Assembly (NCBI RefSeq): GCF_037300705.1
Contig: NZ_CP147776.1
Location: forward strand, 1,426,001 to 1,490,000
DNA from: Massilia sp. W12
GTDB lineage: Bacteria; Pseudomonadota; Gammaproteobacteria; Burkholderiales; Burkholderiaceae_D
Length of the DNA: 64,000 nucleotides
Direction: 5' to 3'
Shown: positions 29,628 to 39,307 of the stretch, one piece after another
How positions within the stretch are numbered: the first letter of the stretch is position 1
Layout: each line of letters starts with the position of its first letter
Made by a program: the position numbers and the translations under genes
Notes under the pieces: generated by a model
Told to the model about the DNA's origin: nothing
What the model saw: only the letters and a program-made list of their open reading frames with translations
The model's database searches: none

Positions 29628-30095
29628 ATGGTCGATGTGGATTTCTTAAGTGCAGTCAAGGCTGGCCTCGACTCGGCGCAAATGGCGCAACAAAACCAGG
29701 ATGAGATTTTGCAAGTGTTCAACGAGGTGAATCGGCAGTTGAGCGCTGGATTTGACGGGCGCTTGCAGATCAAAAGTATCGCCAAAATTGAGCAGATGGG
29801 ATTGGCCGGGGCCGCTGCCAAGGCAATCTTGAAAGCGACAGGGAACGCAAACGTGGAAAAAATCCAAGTCCCGCAATGCCTGGTCGCATACAACCCCAAC
29901 ACACCGGAGCGCGCGTTTGTGCTTGCTGAATGGGATTGGGGGGAGCATGGCTATCCCTGCTCGATTCAAGCGGATCAGGTGCGCACCCGCTGTGACAATG
30001 CAGAAGAACTGGCGCAAGCCTTGCAAACCTTGCTGCAATCCACTTCCGCAGGTAAGAAAATTCACCAACTGCTATTTGAGCCGCAAGCGGCCTGA
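29628..30095 (+). CDS. unknown 155-residue partner of the EEP enzyme
   Basis: A 155-residue cytosolic protein whose ATG directly follows the stop of the nuclease-like gene. The N-terminal third is helical (LDSAQMAQQNQDEILQVFNEV); the rest is mixed, with FVLAEWDWGEHGYPCSI, and ends in a helix with AEELAQALQTLLQS. No family recognised. The tight coupling to a nuclease-fold enzyme suggests an inhibitor, adaptor or specificity subunit. That is inference. Confidence 0.7.
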   Translation: MVDVDFLSAVKAGLDSAQMAQQNQDEILQVFNEVNRQLSAGFDGRLQIKSIAKIEQMGLAGAAAKAILKATGNANVEKIQVPQCLVAYNPNTPERAFVLAEWDWGEHGYPCSIQADQVRTRCDNAEELAQALQTLLQSTSAGKKIHQLLFEPQAA

Positions 30096-30193
30096 CAGCA
30101 TGGCAGATAAACAGCGTGATCAAGCGCATAATCCTGCCGCCACTGTTGTCCACGCGCAATAGCTGGTTTATGATCCTTCAGCACACGTGCAAT

Positions 30194-30232
30194 CTTTCCC
30201 GCGCCCACAGGTCGGAAGACCGCACGGGAAGC
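30194..30232 (+). promoter_or_regulatory. structured leader upstream of the GGDEF-EAL gene
   Basis: TTCCCG pairs with CGGGAA around an inner GGTC-GGAA-GACC hairpin, ending about 40 bases before the ATG of the c-di-GMP enzyme gene. It does not match the GEMM-I pattern I know. It could be a leader control element, or a terminator-like remnant without a U tract. Confidence 0.35.
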
Positions 30233-30270
30233 TTGCCAGAGATGTCAACTGACCAGGATAAGCAGATCAG

Positions 30271-33200
30271 ATGAGTGTAACGCCGCCACATTCAGCAGCG
30301 CATGCATCCACGCCGGCGGCCCCCGGGTTTGATGCATTCGCACATGTATTGCAAATGCTGGCCGCGCCTCTGGCTTTGCTGGACGGGGGCGGGCGTTTTA
30401 TCCATGCCAATGCGGCGCTGCAAGCGCTGCTGGAATTGCCGCCCGAGGCAAATCAGGGCCTTGCGCTGACGGATATGATGGACCCCGCCTGGCGTCAGAA
30501 TTTATTGCAACAAATCAAATATTTGCAAAAAAGCGGGCAGGCCACGACCTGGGAGCTGAGTTTGCGCCGCGCCGGCGATGAACCGCTCAAGTTGCAGGTG
30601 TATGCGATCTGGCTGCCGCAACTTGCGCTGGCCGCACTGGCCTTCTTCGACATCACGCAATATCACCACGACGAAATGACGCTGCGCAAAACCCTGCTGG
30701 AACAGCAGGCGATTTTGGAAAATGCGGCGGTCGGGATTTTGTTCAGCCGGGATGGCGTGATTGTCGAATGCAATATCCGCGCCGCCGAAATGTTCGGCTT
30801 TGCAAGGCGCGATCTGGTCGGCCAGGTCAGCCGCGTGATTTTCCCATCAGAACAAAGCCATGCCGAATTATCGGTGCACGCGCAACCGCCTTTGAGCCAG
30901 GGGCTGGCGTTCCAGACCGAATGGAAATTGAAGCGGCGCGATGGCGGGCTGTTCTGGTGTCGCCTGTATGCGCGCGCCATCGATCCCTGGCATACCGAGC
31001 ACGGCACAATCTGGATTGCCGAAGACATCAATGCGCATAAACAAGATGAAGCGCGCCTGCGCAACACCTTGCTGGAAATGCAAGCCATCATGGCGAACGC
31101 CCCGCTGGCGATCGGCTTTCATCGCGATAACCGCATCTTGCGCTACAACCAGCGCTATGCCGCCATGTTCGGTTTTTATGGCGACGAGGGGGCCGGCCAG
31201 GTGTCGGAAATTCTCTACCCCTCAATGGAGGCCTTCACCCAAACCGCCTTGCAAGCGCTGCCCTTATTGCGCCAGGGCCTGCCGTTTCAAGCCCAGATGG
31301 AAATGCGGCGCCAGGATGGCAGCCTGTTTTGGGCCCAGGCCATGGCCTATGTGGTGCACGCCGATGCTCCGGAGCAGGGGACGGTCTGGATCTTTGACGA
31401 CATCACCTCGCAGCGCGAGGCGCAAGAAGCGCGCAAACATTTGCTGCTGGAGCAGCAGGCGATTTTGGATAATGCCCCGGTTGGCATCATGTTTACCCGC
31501 GCGCATCAAATCCAGCGCTGCAATCCGCGTCTGGAGCAAATGCTGGGACAGGAGAATGGCGACCTGATCGGCATGTCGGCGGCGCAAATTTTTGTCGGCG
31601 ATGGTTACGCCAACGCGCGCCGCGCCGGCCAGGCGCTGCTGGCTTGCGGCCAAGCCTATGAAAACAATGAAGTCGAAATGCGGCGCGCCGACGGCAGCCA
31701 CTTTTGGGCCAGCATCCGTTGCAAAGCAGTGGATGCGCAGCGCAGCGAAGAGGGCACCATCTGGATTTTGCAAGACATCAGCGAAAAGCGCGCCGAAGAA
31801 CAGCAATTGCGCCGCACCTTGATGGAGCTGGACGCCATCATGAGCAATGCCTCGGTTGGCATTGTGTTTACCAAAAACCGCGTGATCACCCGTTTTAACC
31901 ACCGTTTCCATGAAATGTATGGTTATGACGAGCGCCATCTTGGCATGCCGGGGCGCAATATGTATCCCAGCGAAGAGGCTTACCAGAAAGTCGGCATGCA
32001 AGCCGCGCCCCTGCTTTCCGCCGGCAAACCTTATCAGGCTGAGCTGGAAATGCTGCGCGTCGATGGCACGCCGATCTGGACCCAGTTAATCGGCTATGTG
32101 ATCAACCCCCAGGACCCGGGACAGGGCACAGTCTGGATTCTGGAAGACCGCACCGAGGCGCGCCGCAATGAACAGTTTTTGCGCAACGCCTTGCTGGAAA
32201 ACCGCGTGATTTTGGAAACCGCAGCCATCGGCATCGCCGTGATTGAATATGGCCGCACCCTGCATTGCAACCGCCGCATGGAAGAATTATTCGGCTATGA
32301 CACCGGCGAATTGATCGGCGTCTCGACCTTGCATTTTTACGCCAGCCGCGCGGAATGGGATGCGGCGCGCGATGGCGCGCGGGTGGATTTTGCGCAAGGG
32401 CGCGAACATTGTTGTGAGCGCTTAATGGTCAGGCGCGATGGGCGCAGCTTCTGGGCGCGCTTATCCGGGCGCGCATTTGATCCCAGCCAGCCGCGCGGGC
32501 GCAGCGTCTGGCTGGTGGACGATATCACCGAGCGGCGCGCCGCTTCGCAGGCGGTAGAGCGCTCGCGCGATGAACTCGAATTGCGGGTCGCCGAACGCAC
32601 CGCCGAGCTGGCCGGCGCAAACGCCAAATTGCAGGCCGAAATCATCGAGCGGCGCCAGATTGAGCAGCAAATGCAGCACATGGCGTATCACGACAGCCTG
32701 ACCGGCCTGCCCAACCGCGCCTTGCTGGCCGACCGTCTGCAGCGCGCCATGCTGGCCTGCCAGCGCAATCAACTGCGCTTAGCCGTGATGTTCATCGACC
32801 TGGACCGCTTTAAAAATATCAATGACACACTGGGACACTTCATTGGCGATCAATTGCTCAAAGAAGTGGCGCAACGCCTGTTGCTGGCGGTGCGCGCCTC
32901 CGACACCGTGGCGCGTTTAGGCGGCGATGAGTTTGTAGTCTTGCTGCCGGAATTGCAGCAGGCGCAGGAAGCCGGCCTGGTGGCGCAAAAAATTATCGAC
33001 AGCCTGGCCAGCCACTTCTTGATCGAAGAATGCGAATTGCATATCAGCCCCTCCATCGGCATCTGTCTGTACCCGGACGACGGCGATGATGTGGATACGC
33101 TGATGCGGCATGCCGATGCCGCGATGTACCACGCGAAAGACAGCGGGCGCAATAACTACCAATTCTTTGCGCAGCAAATGATTCAGGCTGCCGCCTTGCA

Positions 33201-33990
33201 ATTTGACTTGGAGAGCCGTTTGCGCGGCGCCCTGGCGCGTGAGGAATTTGTGCTGCACTTCCAACCCATCATCGATATGGCGTCGCAAGAGGTGCGCGTG
33301 CTGGAAGTCTTATTGCGCTGGCAGCGCAGCGATGGCGTGCTGGTCAACCCTGACCACTTCATTCCGATCATGGAGGAAACCGGTTTGATTGTGCCAGCCG
33401 GCGCCTGGGTGATGCGGCGCGCCTGTTTGCAAATGCAGGAATGGATCGCGGCCGGCCATCCAGCCCTGCCGCTGGCAGTGAACCTGTCACCGCGCCAATT
33501 CATGCAGCGCGGCCTGATCGAATCGATCGGCGCGATTTTGCAGGAAACCGGCCTTGATCCGGCCTTGCTCGAATTTGAAATCACCGAAACCGCGCTGATG
33601 CAGCACGGCGCGCATACGCTGGACATCCTGGATCAAATCAACCGCATGGGAATCCGTCTCTCGATTGATGACTTCGGCACCGGCTATTCCAGTCTGGCGT
33701 ATTTAAAACGCTTCCCGGTGAATAAACTCAAGATCGACCGCGCCTTTGTCAAAGATCTGGAACTCAGCAGCGATGACCGCGCGATTGTGTCCGCGATTAT
33801 CGCGCTGGCCAAGAGCTTGCAATTAGCTGTGGTGGCGGAAGGGGTGGAGCAGGCCCAGCAATATGATTTGCTGCGTCAGGCCGGCTGTGATTATGCGCAA
33901 GGCTATTTGTTTGCGCGGCCATTGCCGGCCGCTGCGCTGTTGCAATGGCTGGCCGATTACAAATCCAGACTGGCCAGTACCGGGGTGTGA
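30271..33990 (+). CDS. six-PAS diguanylate cyclase/phosphodiesterase (GGDEF-EAL)
   Basis: A 1239-residue cytosolic c-di-GMP enzyme. Six PAS units follow each other in the first 770 residues. The last five are close repeats of about 122 residues, opening with patterns like LLEQQAILENAAVGI and closing with GT.WI..DI. A coiled coil (about 770-805) leads to the GGDEF domain with an intact RLGGDEF (near 883). The EAL domain has EVL in place of EAL at LEVLLRW (near 1010) but keeps FEITETALM, IDDFGTGYSSL, KIDRAFV and EGVE. Both activities are possible. No membrane segments, so it probably senses a soluble or haem/flavin-bound signal. Confidence 0.93.
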   Translation: MSVTPPHSAAHASTPAAPGFDAFAHVLQMLAAPLALLDGGGRFIHANAALQALLELPPEANQGLALTDMMDPAWRQNLLQQIKYLQKSGQATTWELSLRRAGDEPLKLQVYAIWLPQLALAALAFFDITQYHHDEMTLRKTLLEQQAILENAAVGILFSRDGVIVECNIRAAEMFGFARRDLVGQVSRVIFPSEQSHAELSVHAQPPLSQGLAFQTEWKLKRRDGGLFWCRLYARAIDPWHTEHGTIWIAEDINAHKQDEARLRNTLLEMQAIMANAPLAIGFHRDNRILRYNQRYAAMFGFYGDEGAGQVSEILYPSMEAFTQTALQALPLLRQGLPFQAQMEMRRQDGSLFWAQAMAYVVHADAPEQGTVWIFDDITSQREAQEARKHLLLEQQAILDNAPVGIMFTRAHQIQRCNPRLEQMLGQENGDLIGMSAAQIFVGDGYANARRAGQALLACGQAYENNEVEMRRADGSHFWASIRCKAVDAQRSEEGTIWILQDISEKRAEEQQLRRTLMELDAIMSNASVGIVFTKNRVITRFNHRFHEMYGYDERHLGMPGRNMYPSEEAYQKVGMQAAPLLSAGKPYQAELEMLRVDGTPIWTQLIGYVINPQDPGQGTVWILEDRTEARRNEQFLRNALLENRVILETAAIGIAVIEYGRTLHCNRRMEELFGYDTGELIGVSTLHFYASRAEWDAARDGARVDFAQGREHCCERLMVRRDGRSFWARLSGRAFDPSQPRGRSVWLVDDITERRAASQAVERSRDELELRVAERTAELAGANAKLQAEIIERRQIEQQMQHMAYHDSLTGLPNRALLADRLQRAMLACQRNQLRLAVMFIDLDRFKNINDTLGHFIGDQLLKEVAQRLLLAVRASDTVARLGGDEFVVLLPELQQAQEAGLVAQKIIDSLASHFLIEECELHISPSIGICLYPDDGDDVDTLMRHADAAMYHAKDSGRNNYQFFAQQMIQAAALQFDLESRLRGALAREEFVLHFQPIIDMASQEVRVLEVLLRWQRSDGVLVNPDHFIPIMEETGLIVPAGAWVMRRACLQMQEWIAAGHPALPLAVNLSPRQFMQRGLIESIGAILQETGLDPALLEFEITETALMQHGAHTLDILDQINRMGIRLSIDDFGTGYSSLAYLKRFPVNKLKIDRAFVKDLELSSDDRAIVSAIIALAKSLQLAVVAEGVEQAQQYDLLRQAGCDYAQGYLFARPLPAAALLQWLADYKSRLASTGV

Positions 33991-34724
33991 TCCGAAGGTT
34001 GCTCCCATTTGCGCGGCAACTTGTCGATCTCACAAGCGCTGCACACCGCGCGCAAGGCGTCTGACAGCAAAATATGGTCAATCCGCAAACCCTTGTTCAG
34101 GCGGAAACCCATTTGCCGGTAATCCCACCAGGAATACAGCTTGGGCGCTTGCTCAAACAGGCGGAATGCATCATGCAAACCCAGTCCCAGCAAGCCCTGA
34201 AACGCGGCGCGCTCCGGCGCCGAGACCAGCACCTGTCCCTCCCATGCAGCCGGATCATGCACATCGGCGTCCGCCGGCGCAATATTGTAGTCGCCCAGCA
34301 ACGCCAGCTTGGGATAGCGCTGCATTTCTTCTTGCAGCCAGCGCGTCAGGGCATCCAGCCACGCCAGCTTGTAAGGATATTTATCAGAATCCAGCGCCTG
34401 CCCATTCGGCACATACACAGAAATAATCCGCACGTCGCCAATCGTGGCGGCAATCAGGCGCTGCTGTTCATCCGGGAACAGGGGATTGTTCTTGACCACA
34501 TCGCGCATTTCGCTGCGCGCAATAATCGCCACCCCGTTATATGTTTTTTGCCCGGAAAACACCACTTGCCAGCCGGCCTGATTCAATTCAGCCAGAGGAA
34601 ATTTATCGTCGGTCAGCTTGGTTTCCTGCAGGCACAGCGCGTCAACCGGATTGTTTTCCAGCCATTGCAAGACTTGCGGCAGGCGCACTTTGAGAGAATT
34701 GACGTTCCAGGTGGCGATTTTCAT
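33957..34724 (-). CDS. xthA: exodeoxyribonuclease III
   Basis: A 255-residue AP endonuclease/3'-5' exonuclease of the ExoIII group: MKIATWNVNSLKVRLPQVL, LQETKLTDDKFP, YVPNGQ, LLGDYNIAPADADVHDP, WWDYR and the final SDHTPVLASL. It repairs abasic sites and damaged 3' ends. It converges on the GGDEF-EAL gene, with the two 3' ends overlapping by 34 bases. Confidence 0.94.
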   Translation of the reverse strand: MKIATWNVNSLKVRLPQVLQWLENNPVDALCLQETKLTDDKFPLAELNQAGWQVVFSGQKTYNGVAIIARSEMRDVVKNNPLFPDEQQRLIAATIGDVRIISVYVPNGQALDSDKYPYKLAWLDALTRWLQEEMQRYPKLALLGDYNIAPADADVHDPAAWEGQVLVSAPERAAFQGLLGLGLHDAFRLFEQAPKLYSWWDYRQMGFRLNKGLRIDHILLSDALRAVCSACEIDKLPRKWEQPSDHTPVLASLDL

Positions 34725-34737
34725 GATGGTTTGGCAG

Positions 34738-34771
34738 AAAAAAAGCCGTGGGCGGTGAAGCCCACGGCTTG
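34738..34771 (-). terminator. intrinsic terminator of pepA
   Basis: On the minus strand AGCCGTGGGC and GCCCACGGCT form a perfect 10-bp stem with a 6-base loop, followed by TTTTTTTC. It lies 12 bases after the pepA stop and just before xthA. Confidence 0.92.
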
Positions 34772-34782
34772 GGACAGACGAA

Positions 34783-36279
34783 TTACTTGGCGGTGCGTTG
34801 ACGCAGGAATTGCGTCAACAGGCCAACCGGACGCCCGGTTGCGCCCTTGGGCGAAGAACGCCAGGCAGTGCCGGCGATATCCAGATGGGCCCAGGTGTAT
34901 TTGCGCGTGAAACGTTCCAGGAAGCAGGCCGCAATAATCGAACCTGCGCCCGGCGTGCCCATATTCGGGATGTCGGCGAAATTCGATTTCAGCTGGTCCT
35001 GATAGATGTCAAACACCGGCATACGCCAAGCCACGTCGCCGCTTTGACGGCCAGCCGCTAAAATCTCATCGGCCAGCGCATCATGCGCCTCATCGTGACG
35101 GGTAAACAGGCCGCTGGTGTGGTGACCCAAGGCCACCACGCAGGCGCCGGTCAGGGTGGCGATATCGATCACCGCCGCCGGGTTGAAGCGCTCGGCATAC
35201 GTCAGCGCATCGCACAGAATCAAACGGCCTTCCGCGTCAGTGTTCAAGACTTCCACGGTTTGTCCCGACATCGAAGTGAAAATATCGCCCGGCTTGGTGG
35301 CGCGGCCCGAAGGCATGTTTTCACAGGCGGCGACAATCCCCACCACATTCAGCTTCAAGCCCATTTCAACGATAGTGCGCATGGTTCCAAACACCGAAGC
35401 GGCGCCGCCCATGTCGTACTTCATTTCATCCATATTCGCCGCCGGCTTGATCGAAATGCCGCCGGTGTCAAAAGTGATGCCCTTGCCCACCAGCACCACC
35501 GGCGCTTCCTTGGCCTTGCCGCCGTTGTACTTCATGACGATAAAGCGCGGCGGCTCGTCGCTGCCATTCGCCACAGACAGGAAGCTGCCCATTTTCAGCG
35601 CTTCAATCTGTTTGCGCTCCAGCACTTCGACATCAAATTTGAAATCTTTGGCCAGCTTTTTGGCGGTATTGCCCAGATAAGTCGGGGTCACCACATTGCC
35701 CGGCAGATCGGCCAGCTCGCGCGCCAGATTGACGCCGTTGCCGGTCGCGATGGCGGCTGCCAGATGCTGCTTGGCCAGCGTGGCTTCCTTGGCGGAAGCC
35801 ACGCCCAGCGCCAGTTTTTTGAGGGGATAAGCGTCTTCCCGTTTGCTCTTGAGGAAGTCCGGCTTATATTCGGCATTAAAAGCCGCCAGGGTGGCGGACT
35901 CGATGCGCCAGCCCAGATCGCGTTTTTTCACATCCACCAGGGTCAAGGCGTTGATTGCATCAGCCGCGCCCAGGTTGGCCAGCGCTTTGTAAGCGCTTTC
36001 GTTGGCATTGAGGAAGTCGCGTTCGGCCACTTCCTCATCAGCCCCCAGACCGACCAGCAACACACGCTCTGCCGCCACACCATCCAATTTGCGCAGCAGC
36101 AGGGTGCTGCCGGCTTTGCCACTGATATCGCCGGCTTTCAAGGCGGCGGCGATATGTCCGCCGGCGTCAAGCGCGGCGGTGAAGGCGGGAAGTTTGCGGT
36201 TTTCAAACACGCCGCAGATGATGCAGGCGGTCTTGGCGGATGCTGCTTTGGGGTCCAGAGTTTTTATGCTAAAGTCCAT
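34783..36279 (-). CDS. pepA: leucyl aminopeptidase (M17)
   Basis: A 498-residue M17 aminopeptidase. Metal and catalytic motifs are [29 protein letters not shown] (Lys and Asp ligands) and NTDAEGRL (Asp, Glu, Arg). The C-terminal half is highly conserved and the N-terminal half binds the hexamer, as usual. PepA releases N-terminal Leu and other residues from peptides; in some bacteria it also binds DNA. It is transcribed divergently from lptF with only 36 bases between the ATGs. Confidence 0.96.
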   Translation of the reverse strand: MDFSIKTLDPKAASAKTACIICGVFENRKLPAFTAALDAGGHIAAALKAGDISGKAGSTLLLRKLDGVAAERVLLVGLGADEEVAERDFLNANESAYKALANLGAADAINALTLVDVKKRDLGWRIESATLAAFNAEYKPDFLKSKREDAYPLKKLALGVASAKEATLAKQHLAAAIATGNGVNLARELADLPGNVVTPTYLGNTAKKLAKDFKFDVEVLERKQIEALKMGSFLSVANGSDEPPRFIVMKYNGGKAKEAPVVLVGKGITFDTGGISIKPAANMDEMKYDMGGAASVFGTMRTIVEMGLKLNVVGIVAACENMPSGRATKPGDIFTSMSGQTVEVLNTDAEGRLILCDALTYAERFNPAAVIDIATLTGACVVALGHHTSGLFTRHDEAHDALADEILAAGRQSGDVAWRMPVFDIYQDQLKSNFADIPNMGTPGAGSIIAACFLERFTRKYTWAHLDIAGTAWRSSPKGATGRPVGLLTQFLRQRTAK

Positions 36280-36315
36280 AGGGTTCTCCTGTCTATCTTC
36301 GCCATTATAAAGTCA

Positions 36316-37431
36316 ATGATCTTTCAGCGCGCATTGCAACGCGAATTAATCAGCACCGCGTCAGCAGTTTTCACGGCGATCTTCACCATCATCATTACCT
36401 TCATGCTGATCAAGATCCTGGGACAGGCGGCGGGCGGTAAAGTCGCCACCACCGATGTGATTGCGCTGATCGGCTTTGCCGCGCTCAATCATTTACCCAT
36501 CTTATTTATCCTGACCGGCTTTATTTCCGTGCTGATGGTCGTCACGCGCAGCTATCAAGACTCGGAAATGGTGGTTTGGTTCGCCTCCGGTTTGAGTTTA
36601 TTGCGCTGGGTCGGCCCGGTTTTGCGCCTGGCCCTGCCGCTGGCCCTGCTGACCGCCGTGCTCAGTCTGTGGGTGACACCCTGGGCCAACCGGCAAAGCG
36701 AAGTGTTTCGCGAACGTTTTGAAAAACGGGAAGACATTGCGCGCGTGGCGCCGGGCAAATTTCAAGAATCCTCAGCCGCCGAGCGCATCTTTTTTGTTGA
36801 AGGCTTATCCGGCGATGTGACGCGGGTGCAGAACGTGTTTGTCGCCAATACCGGCAAAGAAGGCGGCGTGATTGTGGCGCGCGAGGGACTGATCGAAACC
36901 AGCCCGCAAGGCGATAAATTCCTGGTCATGGAAAAAGGCCGGCGTTATGAGGGACTGGCCAGCGGCGGCATGCAATTGATGGAATTTGAACGCTATAAAG
37001 TGCGCATCGCCAGCCAGGGCGCGCAAATCGACTATGAAAAATCCTCGAAAGCCACCAACACCCTGGATTTGCTGCGCCTGCCCGGCGTGCACGCCATGGG
37101 TGAATTATTGTGGCGCATCTCACTGCCGCTGATGGTCTTGCTCTTGATGTTGATCGCGATCCCCTTAGGCTTTGTCAACCCGCGCGCCGGCCGCTCGGCG
37201 AATCTGATTATTGCGCTGCTCTTGTATATCACCTACAGCAATCTGGTCAGCGTGGCGCAGGCGAATGTGATCCAGGGGCGCGCCGCGTTTGCGCTGGCCT
37301 GGTGGCCGGTGCATCTTGGCTTTGTCTTCTTGATTTTGCTCATGTTCGCCTGGCGTTTGAATGTCAACAGCGTCTGGCATCCGCTCTCAGTCTGGGCGCG
37401 CACGCGTTGCCTGTTGCGGAGGCGCGCATGA
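36316..37431 (+). CDS. lptF: LPS export permease LptF
   Basis: A 371-residue YjgP/YjgQ-family permease of the LptB2FG complex that takes lipopolysaccharide from the inner membrane to the LptC-A-D bridge. MIFQRALQRELI at the start, six helices in two groups of three, and the periplasmic beta-jellyroll between (about 130-270) are visible. ATG 36316 is the family start; the open frame also runs far upstream, antisense to pepA, which is not coding. Its TGA overlaps the lptG ATG. Confidence 0.95.
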   Translation: MIFQRALQRELISTASAVFTAIFTIIITFMLIKILGQAAGGKVATTDVIALIGFAALNHLPILFILTGFISVLMVVTRSYQDSEMVVWFASGLSLLRWVGPVLRLALPLALLTAVLSLWVTPWANRQSEVFRERFEKREDIARVAPGKFQESSAAERIFFVEGLSGDVTRVQNVFVANTGKEGGVIVAREGLIETSPQGDKFLVMEKGRRYEGLASGGMQLMEFERYKVRIASQGAQIDYEKSSKATNTLDLLRLPGVHAMGELLWRISLPLMVLLLMLIAIPLGFVNPRAGRSANLIIALLLYITYSNLVSVAQANVIQGRAAFALAWWPVHLGFVFLILLMFAWRLNVNSVWHPLSVWARTRCLLRRRA

Positions 37432-38585
37432 AAGTCTTGCAACGCTATGTCGGACGCGAGGTGATGCAATCCGTCGCCTTTGTGCTGATCGCATTTTTAG
37501 CCCTGTTCGCATTTATTGATTTAAGCGGTGAATCGCAATCCATCGGCAAGGGCGCTTACCGTTTTCAGCACGCCTTTCTGTATGTGCTGTCCGGTTTGCC
37601 GGCCTATGTCTATGACGCAATGCCGATTGCCGCCTTGATCGGCACGGTGTATGCGCTGGCGCAATTGGCGGCGCGCTCGGAATTCACCATCATGCGCGCC
37701 TCCGCCATGTCCACCTGGCAGGCCGCGCGCATGTTGATGCGCATTGGCGTGCTGTTTGCCTTGATCACATTTGCCTTTGGCGAATTCATCGCCCCCGCCA
37801 GCACGCTGTGGGGCCAGCGCATGCGCCAGAGCCTGCTTGACGCCAGCAGCAAACTCGAATTCAGAAGCGGCATTTGGACCAAGGACATCATCAAAGACAA
37901 AGACGGCAAGGCGCAGGGCACGCGATTTTTAAATGTGCGCGAAAGCCGCCCGGATGGCCAGCTGCTGGGCCTCAAACTGTATGAATTTGACCATGAATTC
38001 CGCCTGATGGCGCAAATCAGCGCCGACAGCGCCCGCTATCAGGGACAGCACACCTGGCGCCTGCAAAACGTGACAGAAACCCGATTTGAGGCCGCCGCCC
38101 GCAGCGGGCAATGGGCGCAAATGCAGCCGCAAGCGCAGCAAATGCAGCTGGTTTCGGTGAAACAGGAAGCGCAGCGCGATTTGCACACTGAACTCACGCC
38201 GCAACTCTTGACCGTCCTGCGCGCCACCGACCCGGATCGCATGTCGGCCTGGGATTTGGCGCTGTACTCCAACCACCTGGAAGAAAACCGCCAGGACAAT
38301 CAGCGTTATTCGATCGCATTTTGGAAAAAGCTGACCTATCCGCTGGCGGTGTTTGTGATGATGGCCTTAGCCCTGCCGTTTGCTTATCTGCAGGTGCGCA
38401 GCGGCGGCGTGAGTTTTAAAATTTTCATCGGCATCATGATGGGCATCAGCTTCCAGCTGTTGAACAGCCTGTTTTCCACGCTGGGCCTGCTGCACGCCTG
38501 GCCGGCGGTATTGACTGCGCTGGCCCCTTCCGCCGTCTTTCTCATGCTGGCCGCCGCCGCCCTGCGCTGGGTGCAGCGACATTGA
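37428..38585 (+). CDS. lptG: LPS export permease LptG
   Basis: A 385-residue partner of LptF with the same fold: MKVLQRYVGREVMQSV, helices 1-3 to about 120, a periplasmic jellyroll (about 130-270) and helices 4-6 (about 290-380). The segment SEFTIMRASAMST is the coupling helix that meets LptB. GGAGG lies five bases before the ATG, which overlaps the lptF stop (ATGA), so the two subunits are made together. Confidence 0.95.
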   Translation: MKVLQRYVGREVMQSVAFVLIAFLALFAFIDLSGESQSIGKGAYRFQHAFLYVLSGLPAYVYDAMPIAALIGTVYALAQLAARSEFTIMRASAMSTWQAARMLMRIGVLFALITFAFGEFIAPASTLWGQRMRQSLLDASSKLEFRSGIWTKDIIKDKDGKAQGTRFLNVRESRPDGQLLGLKLYEFDHEFRLMAQISADSARYQGQHTWRLQNVTETRFEAAARSGQWAQMQPQAQQMQLVSVKQEAQRDLHTELTPQLLTVLRATDPDRMSAWDLALYSNHLEENRQDNQRYSIAFWKKLTYPLAVFVMMALALPFAYLQVRSGGVSFKIFIGIMMGISFQLLNSLFSTLGLLHAWPAVLTALAPSAVFLMLAAAALRWVQRH

Positions 38586-38593
38586 AAGTTTCT

Positions 38594-38959
38594 ATGGAAA
38601 AGCCTGACGCCCTGATTTTATTCGCCCACGGCGCGCGCGATGCGCGCTGGCGCATTCCCTTCGACAAACTGGCTGGACTGGTGGGCGCACAGCGCCCTGA
38701 CTTACCCTTGCGCCTGGCGTTTCTGGAATTCATGCAACCCGATTTGCGCGGCGCAGTGCAAGAGCTGGCGCAAGCCGGCTGCCAGCGGATCTGTTTAACC
38801 CCGGTGTTTTTGGCGCAAGGCGGACATTTACTGCGCGACTTGCCGCCCATGTTGCGCGAGCTGGAACAGGAATTCGGCGTCGAGATCGCGACCCGCGCGG
38901 CGATAGGCGAAGACGACGATGTGTTGCGCGCGATTGCGGGGTATTGCGCAAGGGTGTGA
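38594..38959 (+). CDS. CbiX/SirB-type chelatase family protein
   Basis: A 121-residue single-domain CbiX-like protein. LILFAHGARDARWRIPF carries the metal-binding His of the class II chelatases, and the second part has VFLAQGGHLLRDLP with the next His. Short CbiX proteins put cobalt, nickel or iron into sirohydrochlorin-type tetrapyrroles. ATG 38594 is chosen; a TTG at 38582 would overlap lptG. Real substrate uncertain. Confidence 0.85.
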   Translation: MEKPDALILFAHGARDARWRIPFDKLAGLVGAQRPDLPLRLAFLEFMQPDLRGAVQELAQAGCQRICLTPVFLAQGGHLLRDLPPMLRELEQEFGVEIATRAAIGEDDDVLRAIAGYCARV

Positions 38960-38978
38960 GGCGGCTGGTGGCACAGAT

Positions 38979-39056
38979 TGTGGGAACGGCTTTAGCCGCG
39001 AATACGCCCGCAAGCATCGCAGCCGCCGGTTTTCGCGACTGAAGTTCGCTCCCACA
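38979..39056. repeat. REP-like palindromic element 1
   Basis: Two arms of about 23 bases face each other: TGGGAACGGCTTTAGCCGCG and the imperfect complement of CGCGACTGAAGTTCGCTCCCA, with about 28 bases between. The left arm is itself palindromic (CGGCTTTAGCCG). It fits the REP/BIME repeats with a GTGGGAGCGGCTTTAGCCG core known from many proteobacteria. It lies in the 350-base gap after the CbiX-like gene, which is otherwise empty. Confidence 0.7.
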
Positions 39057-39307
39057 AAAACTCAGCGCAGTTGCGCAGCAGCAATTGTCAGCGTAAGCGT
39101 GCGGCACCGGACTTGCGAACGGATTTCTTGTGCAAACTTCGTATGGCGGGCAGCAAGCTTTGCTGCGCCAACGGCGGTTTTGCGGGCGGTGGACATTTGC
39201 GTCTTCTGTTGTTTTGATCCCCAAAGCGCCAGATAAAATCATTCCCATGCTTGCAACGCCAGCCTATCCAATGTCAGACTGTGTGCATTCGTGACTATTT
39301 GTAGGCA

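Noticed and set aside
35083-36315. long upstream extension of lptF
   Set aside because: The frame is open but lies antisense to pepA; the true family start MIFQRALQRE is at 36316.
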